DNA of 64,000 nt, from the NCBI RefSeq assembly GCF_014192105.1, contig NZ_JACHXK010000015.1, positions 115,801-179,800 on the forward strand. Reading direction: 5' to 3'. The stretch is from Paenibacillus phyllosphaerae. Its GTDB lineage: Bacteria; Bacillota; Bacilli; Paenibacillales; Paenibacillaceae. Numbering within the stretch: position 1 is the stretch's first letter; each line of letters opens with the position of its first letter. The notes below the pieces were generated by a model that did not search any database, was not told where the DNA came from, and saw only the letters and a program-made list of their open reading frames with translations. Below, piece after piece: positions 1 through 8,161 of this stretch. Made by a program: the position numbers and the translations under genes.

Positions 1-204
1 GATCGCGAAACCGATCAGCAGCAGATAGATGAGCGACCAGATGCTGAACGCGTAACCGGCCGGCGTGATGAGCACCGGGTATTGATCCGACAGCTCCCCG
101 GTGGTTTTGCCGTTCAGGGGCAAGAGCGTGGCCATCGCATTGACGGCAATAACGGCGATGACGGCGGCGATATTCCACCATCGGTACGGGTTGCGGTGCT
201 GCAT
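1..204 (-). CDS. Tryptophan-rich TspO/MBR-like membrane protein (partial, N-terminus)
   Basis: The first 68 codons of a minus-strand gene that runs off the left edge. It begins at an ATG (202-204) behind a strong AGGAGGAT site. It opens with a basic, Trp-containing segment (MQHRNPYRWW), then a hydrophobic helix, then LPLNGKTTGELSDQYPV and TPAGYAFSIWSLIYLLL. The TPAGYxFSIWSxIY pattern is typical of the tryptophan-rich sensory protein (TspO/MBR-like) membrane proteins of Bacillales. Five membrane segments would be expected for the full protein, of which about two are visible. Ligand and role are unknown. The family call rests on pattern recognition of the N-terminal third only. Confidence 0.65.
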   Translation of the reverse strand, partial: MQHRNPYRWWNIAAVIAVIAVNAMATLLPLNGKTTGELSDQYPVLITPAGYAFSIWSLIYLLLIGFAI

Positions 205-333
205 AGGGAAATCCTCCTTGTATGAACCATTGTTGGCTTAAAATTATCTACTATTCGGTATATATTCACCAATCCCCCTTTTTAGTAAACGAACTTGTAC
301 GAGTCGCGGATTGACATGGATTAGCGCCCGGAA

Positions 334-361
334 TTGCAGCGCTTTTAGCATCCAATATATG
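334..361 (+). promoter_or_regulatory. Possible sigma-A promoter for the lipoprotein gene
   Basis: TTGCAG (334-339) and TATATG (356-361) are separated by 16 bp, about 60 bp upstream of the lipoprotein start at 420. A TTGACA at 311-316 has no -10 at a suitable distance. This is a weak assignment. Confidence 0.3.
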
Positions 362-419
362 ACATTATGGAATAATAATGGTAAAATAAACCGGTGAAGT
401 TTAGAGGAGGTCATACGCG

Positions 420-1352
420 TTGAAACGATGGATGGTAGGGCTGATATTGCTGCTGCTCTTGGCTGGCTGTACGCAGAACGAGTCGAAGGAACCGCAGGAT
501 CCGCCGACAGTCGCGGCTAATAACAAGGAAGCGGAACAGAACGATACGGGCGGCAGCCCTGATGCGAATACCGAACCTGAGCAGGTTACGGCACCGGAGC
601 AGCTGGTGGAGCCCGAGGTGCTATTGGAAGGGCAGTACGCTTTCGCGGACGAAGCGGGCAAGCGGCTGTTGACGTTGGAAGGAGAAACGCCGGTAACTCC
701 GGCTCAGAAGTATGCTTATGCAATCGGTCCGGGCGGATCGGTATTGCCGATCGCCTTTGCGAATGACCAGCCGGGGGACGAACAGGGGAATGGCCGGCAG
801 ACGATGGCGAACTTCGATCATTTGGCAGGGGCGGTGTATACCGTTACGGAAGGCGCGGCGGAACCGAATGCGACGTATTTCTTGACCGCATCAGATGCGT
901 GGAGTCATTCGAGCGCGGCATTAAGCACGGAAGGACAAGGGGAACAAGCGACGGAGGCGTTAATCGAGACGATCGCAACAGCCAAAAACCGCCCCGTTCA
1001 ATACGCGGCCAAGGTTGGAGATGTCGAGACGGAGCGGGTCCTGTACTTGGTCCAATTCGAGCGGCAAGGTGATGACATGCTGGCCAGCCTTGTGCTTCAG
1101 CAAGGTGACCAACTGTCGTATTACGATATGCCGGCTGTCTACAATGAAGGGAGCACTTGGCGCGTCGACGATGGGGGCGAGATTCATGCGGAACAGTTCG
1201 CCTTGTACGCCGCCGCGGATACAGCCAAAGGGTTGCTGCTGGGTCTCGCTTGGATCGGCGCGGAAGGCGAGAATGCCTTCTTCCTGTTGGAGGATGGAGC
1301 AGGATTGAAGGAAGCGGGCGGACGTGTCGGCCGTTACATGGCACCGGAATAA
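420..1352 (+). CDS. Hypothetical lipoprotein, 310 aa
   Basis: I do not recognise the family. The start is a TTG at 420, nine bases after a GAGGAGG site (404-410). Residues 1-16 form a short basic plus hydrophobic signal ending in the lipobox LAGC, so Cys17 should be lipidated and the protein anchored on the outer face of the membrane. Residues 18-65 are a Glu/Pro/Asn-rich linker, followed by a soluble domain to residue 310 without Cys pairs or obvious catalytic motifs. It stands alone between a minus-strand membrane gene and an MBL hydrolase, and is closed by a hairpin terminator at 1369-1396. Confidence 0.75.
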   Translation: MKRWMVGLILLLLLAGCTQNESKEPQDPPTVAANNKEAEQNDTGGSPDANTEPEQVTAPEQLVEPEVLLEGQYAFADEAGKRLLTLEGETPVTPAQKYAYAIGPGGSVLPIAFANDQPGDEQGNGRQTMANFDHLAGAVYTVTEGAAEPNATYFLTASDAWSHSSAALSTEGQGEQATEALIETIATAKNRPVQYAAKVGDVETERVLYLVQFERQGDDMLASLVLQQGDQLSYYDMPAVYNEGSTWRVDDGGEIHAEQFALYAAADTAKGLLLGLAWIGAEGENAFFLLEDGAGLKEAGGRVGRYMAPE

Positions 1353-1368
1353 AGGGACGCAGTTACAA

Positions 1369-1396
1369 GGCGAAGGAGCTGGCTTCTTCGTCTTTT
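1369..1396 (+). terminator. Intrinsic terminator after the lipoprotein gene
   Basis: A 10-bp stem (GGCGAAGGAG / CTTCTTCGTC, two G-T pairs) with a CTGG loop is followed by five T. It begins 16 bases past the stop codon. Confidence 0.7.
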
Positions 1397-1473
1397 TCGT
1401 TGTGCGAAGTAAGACGAATAACGCTTCTCGTCATCGTGTTCCGAGAATAAGTATCGTGTAAAGAAACAGCCCA

Positions 1474-1503
1474 TTGACACCGTTCAGCCATCTTAGGTAT
1501 ATT
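1474..1503 (+). promoter_or_regulatory. Promoter of the MBL hydrolase gene
   Basis: Consensus TTGACA (1474-1479), an 18-bp spacer and TATATT (1498-1503). The -10 abuts the palindrome at 1505-1531. Confidence 0.65.
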
Positions 1504-1504
1504 A

Positions 1505-1531
1505 TAACCAACGGTTAGTAACCAATGGTTA
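1505..1531. promoter_or_regulatory. Palindromic operator downstream of the -10
   Basis: A 27-bp dyad centred on 1518 with TAACCA at the left end and TGGTTA at the right end, and two internal AACC-N3-GGTT half-sites. It covers the start-site region of the MBL promoter, which suits a repressor. The form resembles TetR-type operators, but no regulator gene lies next to it, so the cognate protein is unknown. Confidence 0.6.
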
Positions 1532-1556
1532 TGAATTAGAACGGAGCGTGGATAAC

Positions 1557-2219
1557 GTGAAAATAACGCAGATTTCGAAGCATATTTGGAGCTTGAAAAT
1601 ATGGATGATCATTCCGGTGCAAGTGTGGGTGGTCGTGGAAGAGGATGGCGTCGTCCTCGTCGATGCGGGCATTCCGTCGATGGCTGGCGGCATCATGAAG
1701 TTTATCGAGAAGTTGAACGCAGGGCCGCTCAAGGCGATTGTGCTAACGCATGGGCATTCCGATCATGTCGGGGCGATTCCGAAGATACGCGAGCGCTATC
1801 CGGTTCCTGTCTATGTGCACGCGATCGAGAAGCCGTTCATGGAAGGCGAGGCGGCATATCCAAGACGGAAGAAGGCAGCCGCGAGTCTGGCCAAAGGGAT
1901 CGCAAGCCCGCTGCCAGATACAAGCATCAGCAATTCGGCGCGATTCGGCAGTCTGGCGATCCACTGGACGCCAGGACATTCGCCTGGCCATGTGGCGTTC
2001 TATCATGAAGGGGACGGCGTTCTGCTCGCGGGGGACCTGTTCACCGCGAAGAAAGGGCAGCTTCGCAAGCCGATGGCGATGTTCACGGCGGATATGGCAG
2101 AAGCGATGCGCAGCAGCCAGATCGTGCGCCAGCTGCAGCCCAAACGGCTGGAGGTATGCCACGGCAGCTCGGTGCTCAACCCGGCGTCGCAGATGGAGCG
2201 GTATTTGCAGCAAGCTTAG
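1557..2219 (+). CDS. MBL-fold metallo-hydrolase
   Basis: A protein of about 220 aa of the metallo-beta-lactamase superfamily, with the metal-binding motif HGHSDH near residue 65, the later His of PGHSPGH near 140 and the Asp of LLAGDLF near 160. These residues bind two metal ions and hydrolyse an ester, thioester or amide-like bond; the substrate is not readable. There is no signal peptide, so it is cytoplasmic. GGAG at 1543-1546 is only one base from the GTG at 1548 but ten from the GTG at 1557, so I choose 1557 (MKITQISKHIW). The gene is monocistronic, with a strong promoter overlapped by a palindromic operator, so inducible expression is likely. It converges with the epimerase gene across a shared hairpin. 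Confidence 0.85.
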   Translation: MKITQISKHIWSLKIWMIIPVQVWVVVEEDGVVLVDAGIPSMAGGIMKFIEKLNAGPLKAIVLTHGHSDHVGAIPKIRERYPVPVYVHAIEKPFMEGEAAYPRRKKAAASLAKGIASPLPDTSISNSARFGSLAIHWTPGHSPGHVAFYHEGDGVLLAGDLFTAKKGQLRKPMAMFTADMAEAMRSSQIVRQLQPKRLEVCHGSSVLNPASQMERYLQQA

Positions 2220-2241
2220 ATGCGTGGTCCGAAAAATGATT

Positions 2242-2282
2242 AAGAGCGTGAAGGGTCCCCTTAGGGATTCCTCCACGCTCTT
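2242..2282. terminator. Bidirectional terminator
   Basis: AAGAGCGTG (2242-2250) pairs with CACGCTCTT (2274-2282), with further AGG/CCT pairing inside. It sits between the convergent MBL and epimerase genes and can serve both. Confidence 0.7.
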
Positions 2283-2288
2283 GTTCGT

Positions 2289-3500
2289 TTAACCGTGCTG
2301 CAGCCGCTCGATCATCTCGAAGCAGGCGCGGCTGTTATGGTACGGACATTTCCAGGCGCTTACCTTCGGCCCCGCCAAGTTCGGCACGCGATCATGGGTA
2401 ACGCTCCAATACCACTCGCCGTGCGTCTTGTCGACGAGATGTTCCTCAATGAAGGACCAGGATTGCCGGGCAGCGTCTAGATAGCGCTCTTCCCCGGTCA
2501 GCTGGTAGGCATTGAAGAATCCGACGACGGCTTCGGCCTGCGGCCACCAATCCTTGTGCGAGTCGATGATGCCGCTAGAGTCGGCTTCGTTCCAAAGGCC
2601 GCCGTCTTCATCGACGCCTTCATTAAGCGTTACGTCTGCCATCCGGATCGCGATCGCTTTGGCCCGGGCGAGCAGTTCTTCATCGCCGAGCACTTCGGCT
2701 GCTTCGACGATCAGCCAGCTGCCCTCGATATCATGACCGTAGGAGACATGATCGGATTTCACGTTCCATTGTTCATCGAAGAACAAGTGGAAATGGGCGG
2801 AGCGGTCGTCGATGATATGCGCCAGCGTCAGCTCGATGATGCCTTTAAGTTTGGCGTGAAGCGCCTCGTCTTGCCATACCCGGTATAGATTCGTGTACCC
2901 TTCCATGACATGCAGATGCGTATTCATCGACTTCTTCTCGTTCAGATCTTTGCCGCTCAAGCTTAAGTCGTCGGTCTCCTGCCAATCCCGCGCCAAGGCT
3001 TCGACATACCCGCCGTAGGCAGGATCGTAGCTGTGCTGCTCCAGAAGACGGAACAGCTCGATCGCTTCATTCAGCGCCTCCTGATGCCCGGTCGCCCGGT
3101 TGTACTCCGCGAACGCGTAGATCGCGAACGCCTGCCCGTACACCTGTTTTTTCGTCTCGCTAGGAGCGCCTTCGGCCGTGACGGACCAGTATAGACCGCC
3201 GTGTTGCGTATCGAAGAAATGCGCCTTCAAATAGGCATAAGCCCGTTCTGCCATCTTCAAGTACCGCTCATCCGGGAACAGACGGAACGCGGAGGCAAAG
3301 GTCCATAGGATGCGGGCGTTCAAGACGAGGCTCTTGTCCGCGGACGGATTGACGATCTGATCCGTGGACAGCTCGCCGATGAACCCGCCGCGCTGCTCGT
3401 CGATCGTATGGTTGATCCAGAAAGCTAAAATATTATCTTTAAGCTCTTGCTCGATGCGAGGGAGCCAGTTATTCGTGCGCGCAAGTTCTGTTGTTGTCAT
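2289..3500 (-). CDS. Cellobiose 2-epimerase (AGE family)
   Basis: 403 aa, the usual length of cellobiose 2-epimerases of the N-acylglucosamine 2-epimerase superfamily. These cytoplasmic alpha6/alpha6-barrel enzymes convert the reducing-end glucose or mannose of beta-1,4 disaccharides, for example mannobiose to mannosyl-glucose. Family motifs are visible: THLHVMEGYTNLYR (His195/197), SYGHDIEGSWL (His256, Glu259) and CPYHNSRACFEM (His388), which match the catalytic His set of characterised enzymes. It overlaps the upstream GH113 mannanase gene by four bases (ATGA), with AGGAGG about 12 bases before the start, so the two are translationally coupled. Together they suggest a beta-mannan disaccharide pathway. 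Epimerisation of mannobiose rather than cellobiose is inferred from this context. Confidence 0.88.
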   Translation of the reverse strand: MTTTELARTNNWLPRIEQELKDNILAFWINHTIDEQRGGFIGELSTDQIVNPSADKSLVLNARILWTFASAFRLFPDERYLKMAERAYAYLKAHFFDTQHGGLYWSVTAEGAPSETKKQVYGQAFAIYAFAEYNRATGHQEALNEAIELFRLLEQHSYDPAYGGYVEALARDWQETDDLSLSGKDLNEKKSMNTHLHVMEGYTNLYRVWQDEALHAKLKGIIELTLAHIIDDRSAHFHLFFDEQWNVKSDHVSYGHDIEGSWLIVEAAEVLGDEELLARAKAIAIRMADVTLNEGVDEDGGLWNEADSSGIIDSHKDWWPQAEAVVGFFNAYQLTGEERYLDAARQSWSFIEEHLVDKTHGEWYWSVTHDRVPNLAGPKVSAWKCPYHNSRACFEMIERLQHG

Positions 3501-4465
3501 CGTGAAATGGATACCTCCTGATTCGTCTTCCCGGCATAGTAGTCATGAACGGTTTTTTCGGCTTTCTTGGCATACATGCAGTAGTCGGTATCGCGCTTGG
3601 CATCTTCAGGCGAGTAGAGCTTCGCCGGCCAATCCCACAGCATGAAGCCTTCGACCCATTCCCGCTTGTCGCATGCGCCGAACATGGTTTCGTAGAAGCG
3701 GGCTTGAATGTCTTCGTTATGCGCCCCTTGAAGTCCCCAGTCGTTCGGAAGATACTCCGAGCCCTCCCGGTTCGGACAGCCGGCTTCCATGAAGAAGAAC
3801 GGTTTGCCATGCCGATTCACGACGGCTTCAATCCGGTCCAGCTGTTCTTCCCACTTATCGATCGGATAGTAGCCGCTCGAGGAGATGACGTCGACCGCAT
3901 CCCACCATGCAACGTTATCTTCCTGGTATTTGTCGCAGTTGTACGTCACGATGCCGCTATAAACGCTGCGAACTTTCGCGATCAACTGCCGCCATTCCTG
4001 TTCGCGGCGGTCGGTCTGCACCATCTCGCATCCAATGCAGAACATTTCGCAGCCCGTTTCTTCCGCCATCTGGGCGTAGTGCAGGATGAAGGCTTCATAA
4101 GAAGCGAACCATTCCGACCACTTCGGCTCGCACGGAACGTCCTTGTCGAAGAAGTTGATATGCGCGCGCCATGTGCCGTCCTTACAGTTAACGACCGGCT
4201 TCAAACATACTTGAAGACCGAGCGATTTGGCTTTGCGGATCGCAAATCGGACTTCATCATCCGTTACGACCGGCGCTTCCCAGTAAGGGATCGTGGTCGA
4301 TTGCGGATGGTCCTGCAGCGCGCCGAAAGCAATGGCCGTCCAGTTCACGCCCAGCCGTTCTTTCATGAGCCTCATGGATTGCTCCGCCTCCGGCGTATCC
4401 CACGTGCCGCGTATACCGGTCCAGCCCCAGGTCATCCCCGCAACATAGCTTCCGAGCTGTTTCAT
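3497..4465 (-). CDS. GH113 beta-mannanase-like glycoside hydrolase
   Basis: 322 aa and no signal peptide, so probably intracellular. It reads as a single TIM barrel of family GH113, whose characterised members are endo-beta-1,4-mannanases (Alicyclobacillus ManA type). The acid/base is likely Glu147 in FCIGCEMVQ at the end of strand 4 and the nucleophile Glu227 in PFFFMEAGC at the end of strand 7. The N-terminal YVAGMTWGWTGIRGTW is also characteristic. It is the first gene of a two-gene operon with the epimerase. A cytoplasmic location fits hydrolysis of imported manno-oligosaccharides. A mannosidase or xylanase-like preference cannot be excluded. Confidence 0.82.
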   Translation of the reverse strand: MKQLGSYVAGMTWGWTGIRGTWDTPEAEQSMRLMKERLGVNWTAIAFGALQDHPQSTTIPYWEAPVVTDDEVRFAIRKAKSLGLQVCLKPVVNCKDGTWRAHINFFDKDVPCEPKWSEWFASYEAFILHYAQMAEETGCEMFCIGCEMVQTDRREQEWRQLIAKVRSVYSGIVTYNCDKYQEDNVAWWDAVDVISSSGYYPIDKWEEQLDRIEAVVNRHGKPFFFMEAGCPNREGSEYLPNDWGLQGAHNEDIQARFYETMFGACDKREWVEGFMLWDWPAKLYSPEDAKRDTDYCMYAKKAEKTVHDYYAGKTNQEVSISR

Positions 4466-4519
4466 AACACCGCCTCCGATTCCATAGATGATCGTTTAAA
4501 ATAATAACTAATACATAAC

Positions 4520-4548
4520 AACATAATAACAAAATGACCGACTGTCAA
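4520..4548 (-). promoter_or_regulatory. Sigma-A promoter of the mannanase-epimerase operon
   Basis: On the minus strand a perfect TTGACA (4543-4548), a 17-bp spacer and TATGTT (4520-4525) lie about 55 bases before the GH113 start. The transcript leader is AT-rich. The remaining 4549-4750 stretch between the divergent operons shows no other clear element. Confidence 0.75.
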
Positions 4549-4754
4549 TTAAAGACTTGAATTTGAACGTGAAAAGAATGAAATCAGATCTTCGGAAGCT
4601 AGGTGGAGGCAGGGTCATTGAGGGAATTAACGGGATGTAAGCGGGATTTAACCGGATTTTCATTGGGAGGCCGTCCACGTCTGTCTGGTCGTAGGTTGAT
4701 ATTTATTTTTCTTGATTAGGTAAATTCAAGACTAGAAAAAGCAATACAGACCAT

Positions 4755-4782
4755 TTTTTAGTGCGGAATTGTCATTTATACT
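4755..4782 (+). promoter_or_regulatory. Promoter of the sugar ABC transporter operon
   Basis: TATACT (4777-4782) forms a good -10 box. The matching -35 is poor (TTTTTA, 4755-4760, 16-bp spacer), which suggests dependence on an activator, possibly the AraC-type response regulator encoded at the end of the operon. Confidence 0.5.
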
Positions 4783-4787
4783 AGGTT

Positions 4788-4801
4788 TGTAAGCGCAATC
4801 A
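4788..4801 (+). promoter_or_regulatory. cre-like CcpA site
   Basis: TGTAAGCGCAATCA matches the catabolite-responsive element consensus TGWAARCGYTWNCW at 13 of 14 positions. It lies five bases after the -10 box, a position at which CcpA binding blocks transcription. Carbon catabolite repression of the importer is therefore likely. Confidence 0.65.
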
Positions 4802-4826
4802 ACATTCGTACAGGGGGTTAAAGAGG

Positions 4827-6176
4827 ATGAAAAAATGGTTTTCGTTAGCTATAGTATCTGCTGTTATGCTAACAACACTGTCTGCATGTGGCAGCAACAA
4901 CAATGCCGAGCCGACGAATAACGGGGGCAACGCAGGTACGACGAACAACACCGAGACCAAATCCAATAATGCGGGTGCGACCAACACGAACGCGCCGGCA
5001 GAAGAGGCGACGGGGGATAGCGCAATCTCCGGCAAGGTCGTGTTCCTGACGAACCGTACGGATATGATCGATAAGCAGTATACGGATTACGAGAAGCGTT
5101 TCGAGGAGAAGTACCCGGGGGTTGACCTCCAGTTCGAAGCGATCACCGACTACGAGAAGAATTTGAAGATCCGCATCGCCTCTGGCAGCTTCCCGGATGT
5201 CGTCTTGCTGGCAGGCGGCATTCCGAATGCCGAGTTGCCGAAGTATTTTGCGCCGTTGGACGATATTCAGTTCTCCGATGAGCTGTACTATCAGGACCTG
5301 AAGAAAGTGGACGGCAAAATGTACGGGATTTCCTCCGGCAACAGCACCGTCGGCATCGTGTACAACAAGGAAGCATTCGCCAAAGCCGGCGTGACGGAAG
5401 TACCGAAGACGCTCGATGAATTCTACGCTGCCGCCGAGAAGCTGAAGGCTGCCGGCATCGTGCCGCTCGCCTCCAACTTCAAGGACAAGTGGCCGCTTGG
5501 CGCCTGGATCTATGATGTGCCGACGATGATCAGCAAGACGGCCGATCACCAGGATAAACGCGCCGAGACCGATACGCCGTATACGATGGATAATGTGTAT
5601 GGCCAGTCGTTCAGCATTCTGCGCACGCTGTACGAGAAAGGCTACCTGGAGAATGACGTCAACTCCACGAACTGGGAGCAATCGAAGAAAGATATCGCGC
5701 AAGGCAAATTCGGCATGTATCTGCTCGGCAACTGGGTCGTCAACCAGGTCATCGAGAACGGAGCGGCATCGGAGAACGTAGGCTTCTTCCCGTTCCCGTC
5801 TGACAACTCCGGCGAAGCCAAAGCTCCGCTTAACCCGGACTTCTTCTATGGCGTCAACAAAGACGGCAACGTAGCTGCGGCCAAAGCGTTCGTGCAATGG
5901 CTGATCGAGGAATCCGGCTACGACGACTTCGCAGGTTTCATCCCGACGCTGAAGAACAAGAAGCCGAAACTTGCGCAGCTTGAGGAGTTCAATACGTACA
6001 ACCCGACTTACGTAGAAGCGGTGCCGCCGCTCAGCCTGCCGACCGAAATCCAGAACAAAGCGCAAATCGAGCAGGAAGCGCTCGTCCAGGAGTTCGTGCT
6101 GTCGAAAGATCCGCAGAAAGTGCTCGACAAGTATAACGAGAAGTGGGCGAAAGCAAAGAGCGCTCTTGCTAAGTAG
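4827..6176 (+). CDS. Sugar ABC transporter substrate-binding lipoprotein
   Basis: 449 aa extracellular solute-binding protein of the carbohydrate family (bacterial SBP family 1). A signal peptide ends in the lipobox LSAC (Cys21), followed by an Asn/Thr/Ala-rich linker to about residue 65 and the two-lobed binding domain. The FPDVVLLAGG and SSGNSTVGIVYNKEAF segments are typical of lobe 1 and hinge. The next genes encode two permeases; no ATPase is present, as is usual where a shared MsmX-type ATPase serves several importers. The neighbouring mannanase and epimerase suggest manno-oligosaccharides as ligand (inference). Confidence 0.9.
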   Translation: MKKWFSLAIVSAVMLTTLSACGSNNNAEPTNNGGNAGTTNNTETKSNNAGATNTNAPAEEATGDSAISGKVVFLTNRTDMIDKQYTDYEKRFEEKYPGVDLQFEAITDYEKNLKIRIASGSFPDVVLLAGGIPNAELPKYFAPLDDIQFSDELYYQDLKKVDGKMYGISSGNSTVGIVYNKEAFAKAGVTEVPKTLDEFYAAAEKLKAAGIVPLASNFKDKWPLGAWIYDVPTMISKTADHQDKRAETDTPYTMDNVYGQSFSILRTLYEKGYLENDVNSTNWEQSKKDIAQGKFGMYLLGNWVVNQVIENGAASENVGFFPFPSDNSGEAKAPLNPDFFYGVNKDGNVAAAKAFVQWLIEESGYDDFAGFIPTLKNKKPKLAQLEEFNTYNPTYVEAVPPLSLPTEIQNKAQIEQEALVQEFVLSKDPQKVLDKYNEKWAKAKSALAK

Positions 6177-6177
6177 T

Positions 6178-6290
6178 GTGCAGGGAAGTGCACGCAGCAT
6201 TATGCTAAGGGGAATTGGTTTGCGTATAGGAAAGTGCACGCAGCATTCTACTAGGAATGATTTGCATGTGACGTAAGACACGCAGCATTC
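6178..6290 (+). repeat. Three hairpin repeats of the GATTGGTTTGC/GCAGCATTC family
   Basis: A partial unit at about 6178-6207 ending GCAGCATTATGCTA, a full unit at 6213-6248 (ATTGGTTTGCGT ... ACGCAGCATTC) and a third at 6256-6290 (AATGATTTGCATGTG ... CACGCAGCATTC). In each unit the 5' border leads into a stem that pairs with the sequence before the 3' border. The cluster begins two bases past the binding-protein stop codon. The same borders recur at 15.3, 54.7 and 57.2 kb. Confidence 0.7.
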
Positions 6291-6309
6291 CGCTGCTGTG
6301 AACCGAAGC

Positions 6310-6332
6310 AAGCCCCGCGCGCTGCGGGGCTT
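6310..6332 (+). terminator. GC-rich hairpin between binding protein and permease genes
   Basis: A perfect 9-bp stem (AAGCCCCGC / GCGGGGCTT) with a five-base loop and only a weak T-rich tail. It probably acts as an attenuator or 3'-end stabiliser that makes the binding protein more abundant than the permeases. Confidence 0.6.
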
Positions 6333-6399
6333 CGCTTTGGCCTCGATGAACGAACATTGTGTGCCGTAGAAGAACGATACAGGAGGGAGGAGGGATACT

Positions 6400-7290
6400 G
6401 TGTTTAACAGGCTTCCTTTTCATACACAGAGAAAGATCATTATCGTCGGCTTCGTGGCGATCCCGCTGCTGTTGCTGCTGACGTTCGCATACTATCCCGC
6501 CCTTGAGCTGATCCGGTTGAGCTTCACGGATTGGGACGGAATGAGCCCGGACAAGTCATGGATCGGCTGGGACAATTACAAAGAAGTATTCAGCAACCCC
6601 GAGATATTCGGCGTATTCAAGCATAACTTCGCTTATTTCGTCGTTGGGATCATTCAGAACATCCTCGCGATCTATTTCGCGATTATTCTAAACAGCAAGC
6701 TGCGCGGCAAGAATTTCTTCCGGCTGCTGCTCTTCCTGCCTTACATCCTCAATGGCGTGGCGGTCGCCTATCTATTCGGTTACGTGTTCGATACGACGAA
6801 CGGCTCGCTCAACACGTTCCTCGGCACGCTCGGATTCGATTCCCTGTCGCAGACGTCATGGCTAGGCAGCGAAGGCTTCGTGAACTACACGCTCGCTTCG
6901 ATCGGCTTATGGCGCTTCATGGGCTTCAATATGGTCATCTATCTGGCTGCGCTGCAGTCGATTCCTTCGGATCTGTACGAGGCGGCTTCGATCGACGGCG
7001 CGAACGGATGGCAACAATTCGTCTACATTACGCTGCCGAACATTTACAAAATCATCGAGCTGAACCTGTTCTTGACCGTGACCGGGGCGCTCGAGGTATT
7101 CGATCTTCCGTTCGTCCTGACTAACGGGGGACCTGCCGGAGCGAGCGAAACGTTCGTGATGAAGATCATCTCGACGGCGTTCCAGTTCAACAACTACGGC
7201 CTCGCTTCGGCGATGAGCGTCGTACTGCTGCTCTTCGTCGTGGTCGTCTTATCCATCCAGCGCTTCCTGCTGAACAGAGGGGGGAACTAA
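6400..7290 (+). CDS. Sugar ABC transporter permease (MalF/UgpA type)
   Basis: 296 aa with six predicted membrane helices. The ATPase-contact EAA loop reads YEAASIDGANGWQQFVYITLP, the classic EAA---G---------I-LP motif. It starts at GTG 6400 after a GGAGGAGGG site. The second permease begins five bases after its stop codon, and the two should form the heterodimeric channel for the upstream binding protein. Confidence 0.9.
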   Translation: MFNRLPFHTQRKIIIVGFVAIPLLLLLTFAYYPALELIRLSFTDWDGMSPDKSWIGWDNYKEVFSNPEIFGVFKHNFAYFVVGIIQNILAIYFAIILNSKLRGKNFFRLLLFLPYILNGVAVAYLFGYVFDTTNGSLNTFLGTLGFDSLSQTSWLGSEGFVNYTLASIGLWRFMGFNMVIYLAALQSIPSDLYEAASIDGANGWQQFVYITLPNIYKIIELNLFLTVTGALEVFDLPFVLTNGGPAGASETFVMKIISTAFQFNNYGLASAMSVVLLLFVVVVLSIQRFLLNRGGN

Positions 7291-7295
7291 TCAAC

Positions 7296-8132
7296 ATGAA
7301 ACTCAAATCGAACCTCTGGAACGGGATCAAGTACATCTCGCTGCTCCTTGCCGTATTCACCGTCGTATTCCCGCCGTATATCATTATCGTCAATGCCTTC
7401 AAGACCAAGGAGGAGTTCCAGAATAAGACGACGTTCTCGCTGCCGGACAGCTTCCTGAACTTCGCCAACTTCGCCAAGGCGTTCGAGCAGGCGAATATGC
7501 TGCGGGCATTCGGCAACACGCTGTTCATTCTCGCGCTGACGCTCGTGTTAAGCATTTTGCTCGGCGCGGCATTCTGCTATGCGGTGGGGCGTTTCGAGTT
7601 CCGCTTCAAGAATCTCATCGTCGGCCTGTTCCTGTTCGCGACCATCATCCCGAGCGTCACGACGCAAGTGGTCAACTATAAGACGATCAAGGGCATTCCG
7701 CTCGTCGACGCGTACAATATGCTCGGTCCGATCCTGCTCTACGTCGGCGCGGACATCATGATGATCTACATCTTCTTGCAGTTCATCCGCAACATTCCGT
7801 ATGAGCTCGACGAGAGCGCGATGTTGGAAGGGGCGTCGTTGTTCAAAATCTTCCGTTCGATCATCTTCCCGCTGCTCGCTCCGGCTACGGCGACGATCGT
7901 GATCTTGAAGACGATCAGCATCTACAACGACATGTTCATCCCGATGCTCTATCTGCCGAAACAGGAGCATATCGTCGTTTCGACCTCGCTCATGCGATTC
8001 TTCGGGGTAAACAGCGGCGACTGGCAGATGGTATCCTCCGCGATTCTGATCATCATGATTCCGACGGCGGTGATGTACCTGCTGCTGCAAAAATACATTT
8101 TTGCCGGCGTGACGACCGGTGCGGTAAAATGA
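7296..8132 (+). CDS. Sugar ABC transporter permease (MalG/UgpE type)
   Basis: 278 aa with six predicted helices and an EAA-type loop DESAMLEGASLFKIFRSIIF followed by PLLAP. The start follows an AGAGGGGGG site and lies within an operon with the partner permease. It provides the second half of the membrane channel. An ATP-binding subunit is not encoded in the window. Confidence 0.9.
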   Translation: MKLKSNLWNGIKYISLLLAVFTVVFPPYIIIVNAFKTKEEFQNKTTFSLPDSFLNFANFAKAFEQANMLRAFGNTLFILALTLVLSILLGAAFCYAVGRFEFRFKNLIVGLFLFATIIPSVTTQVVNYKTIKGIPLVDAYNMLGPILLYVGADIMMIYIFLQFIRNIPYELDESAMLEGASLFKIFRSIIFPLLAPATATIVILKTISIYNDMFIPMLYLPKQEHIVVSTSLMRFFGVNSGDWQMVSSAILIIMIPTAVMYLLLQKYIFAGVTTGAVK

Positions 8133-8161
8133 AAGAATTCGTGTAAGAGGAGGCGTGGCGG

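Noticed and set aside
4869..6311. 480-codon minus-strand frame
   Set aside because: Antisense to the substrate-binding-protein gene, which has a lipobox and a clear operon context.
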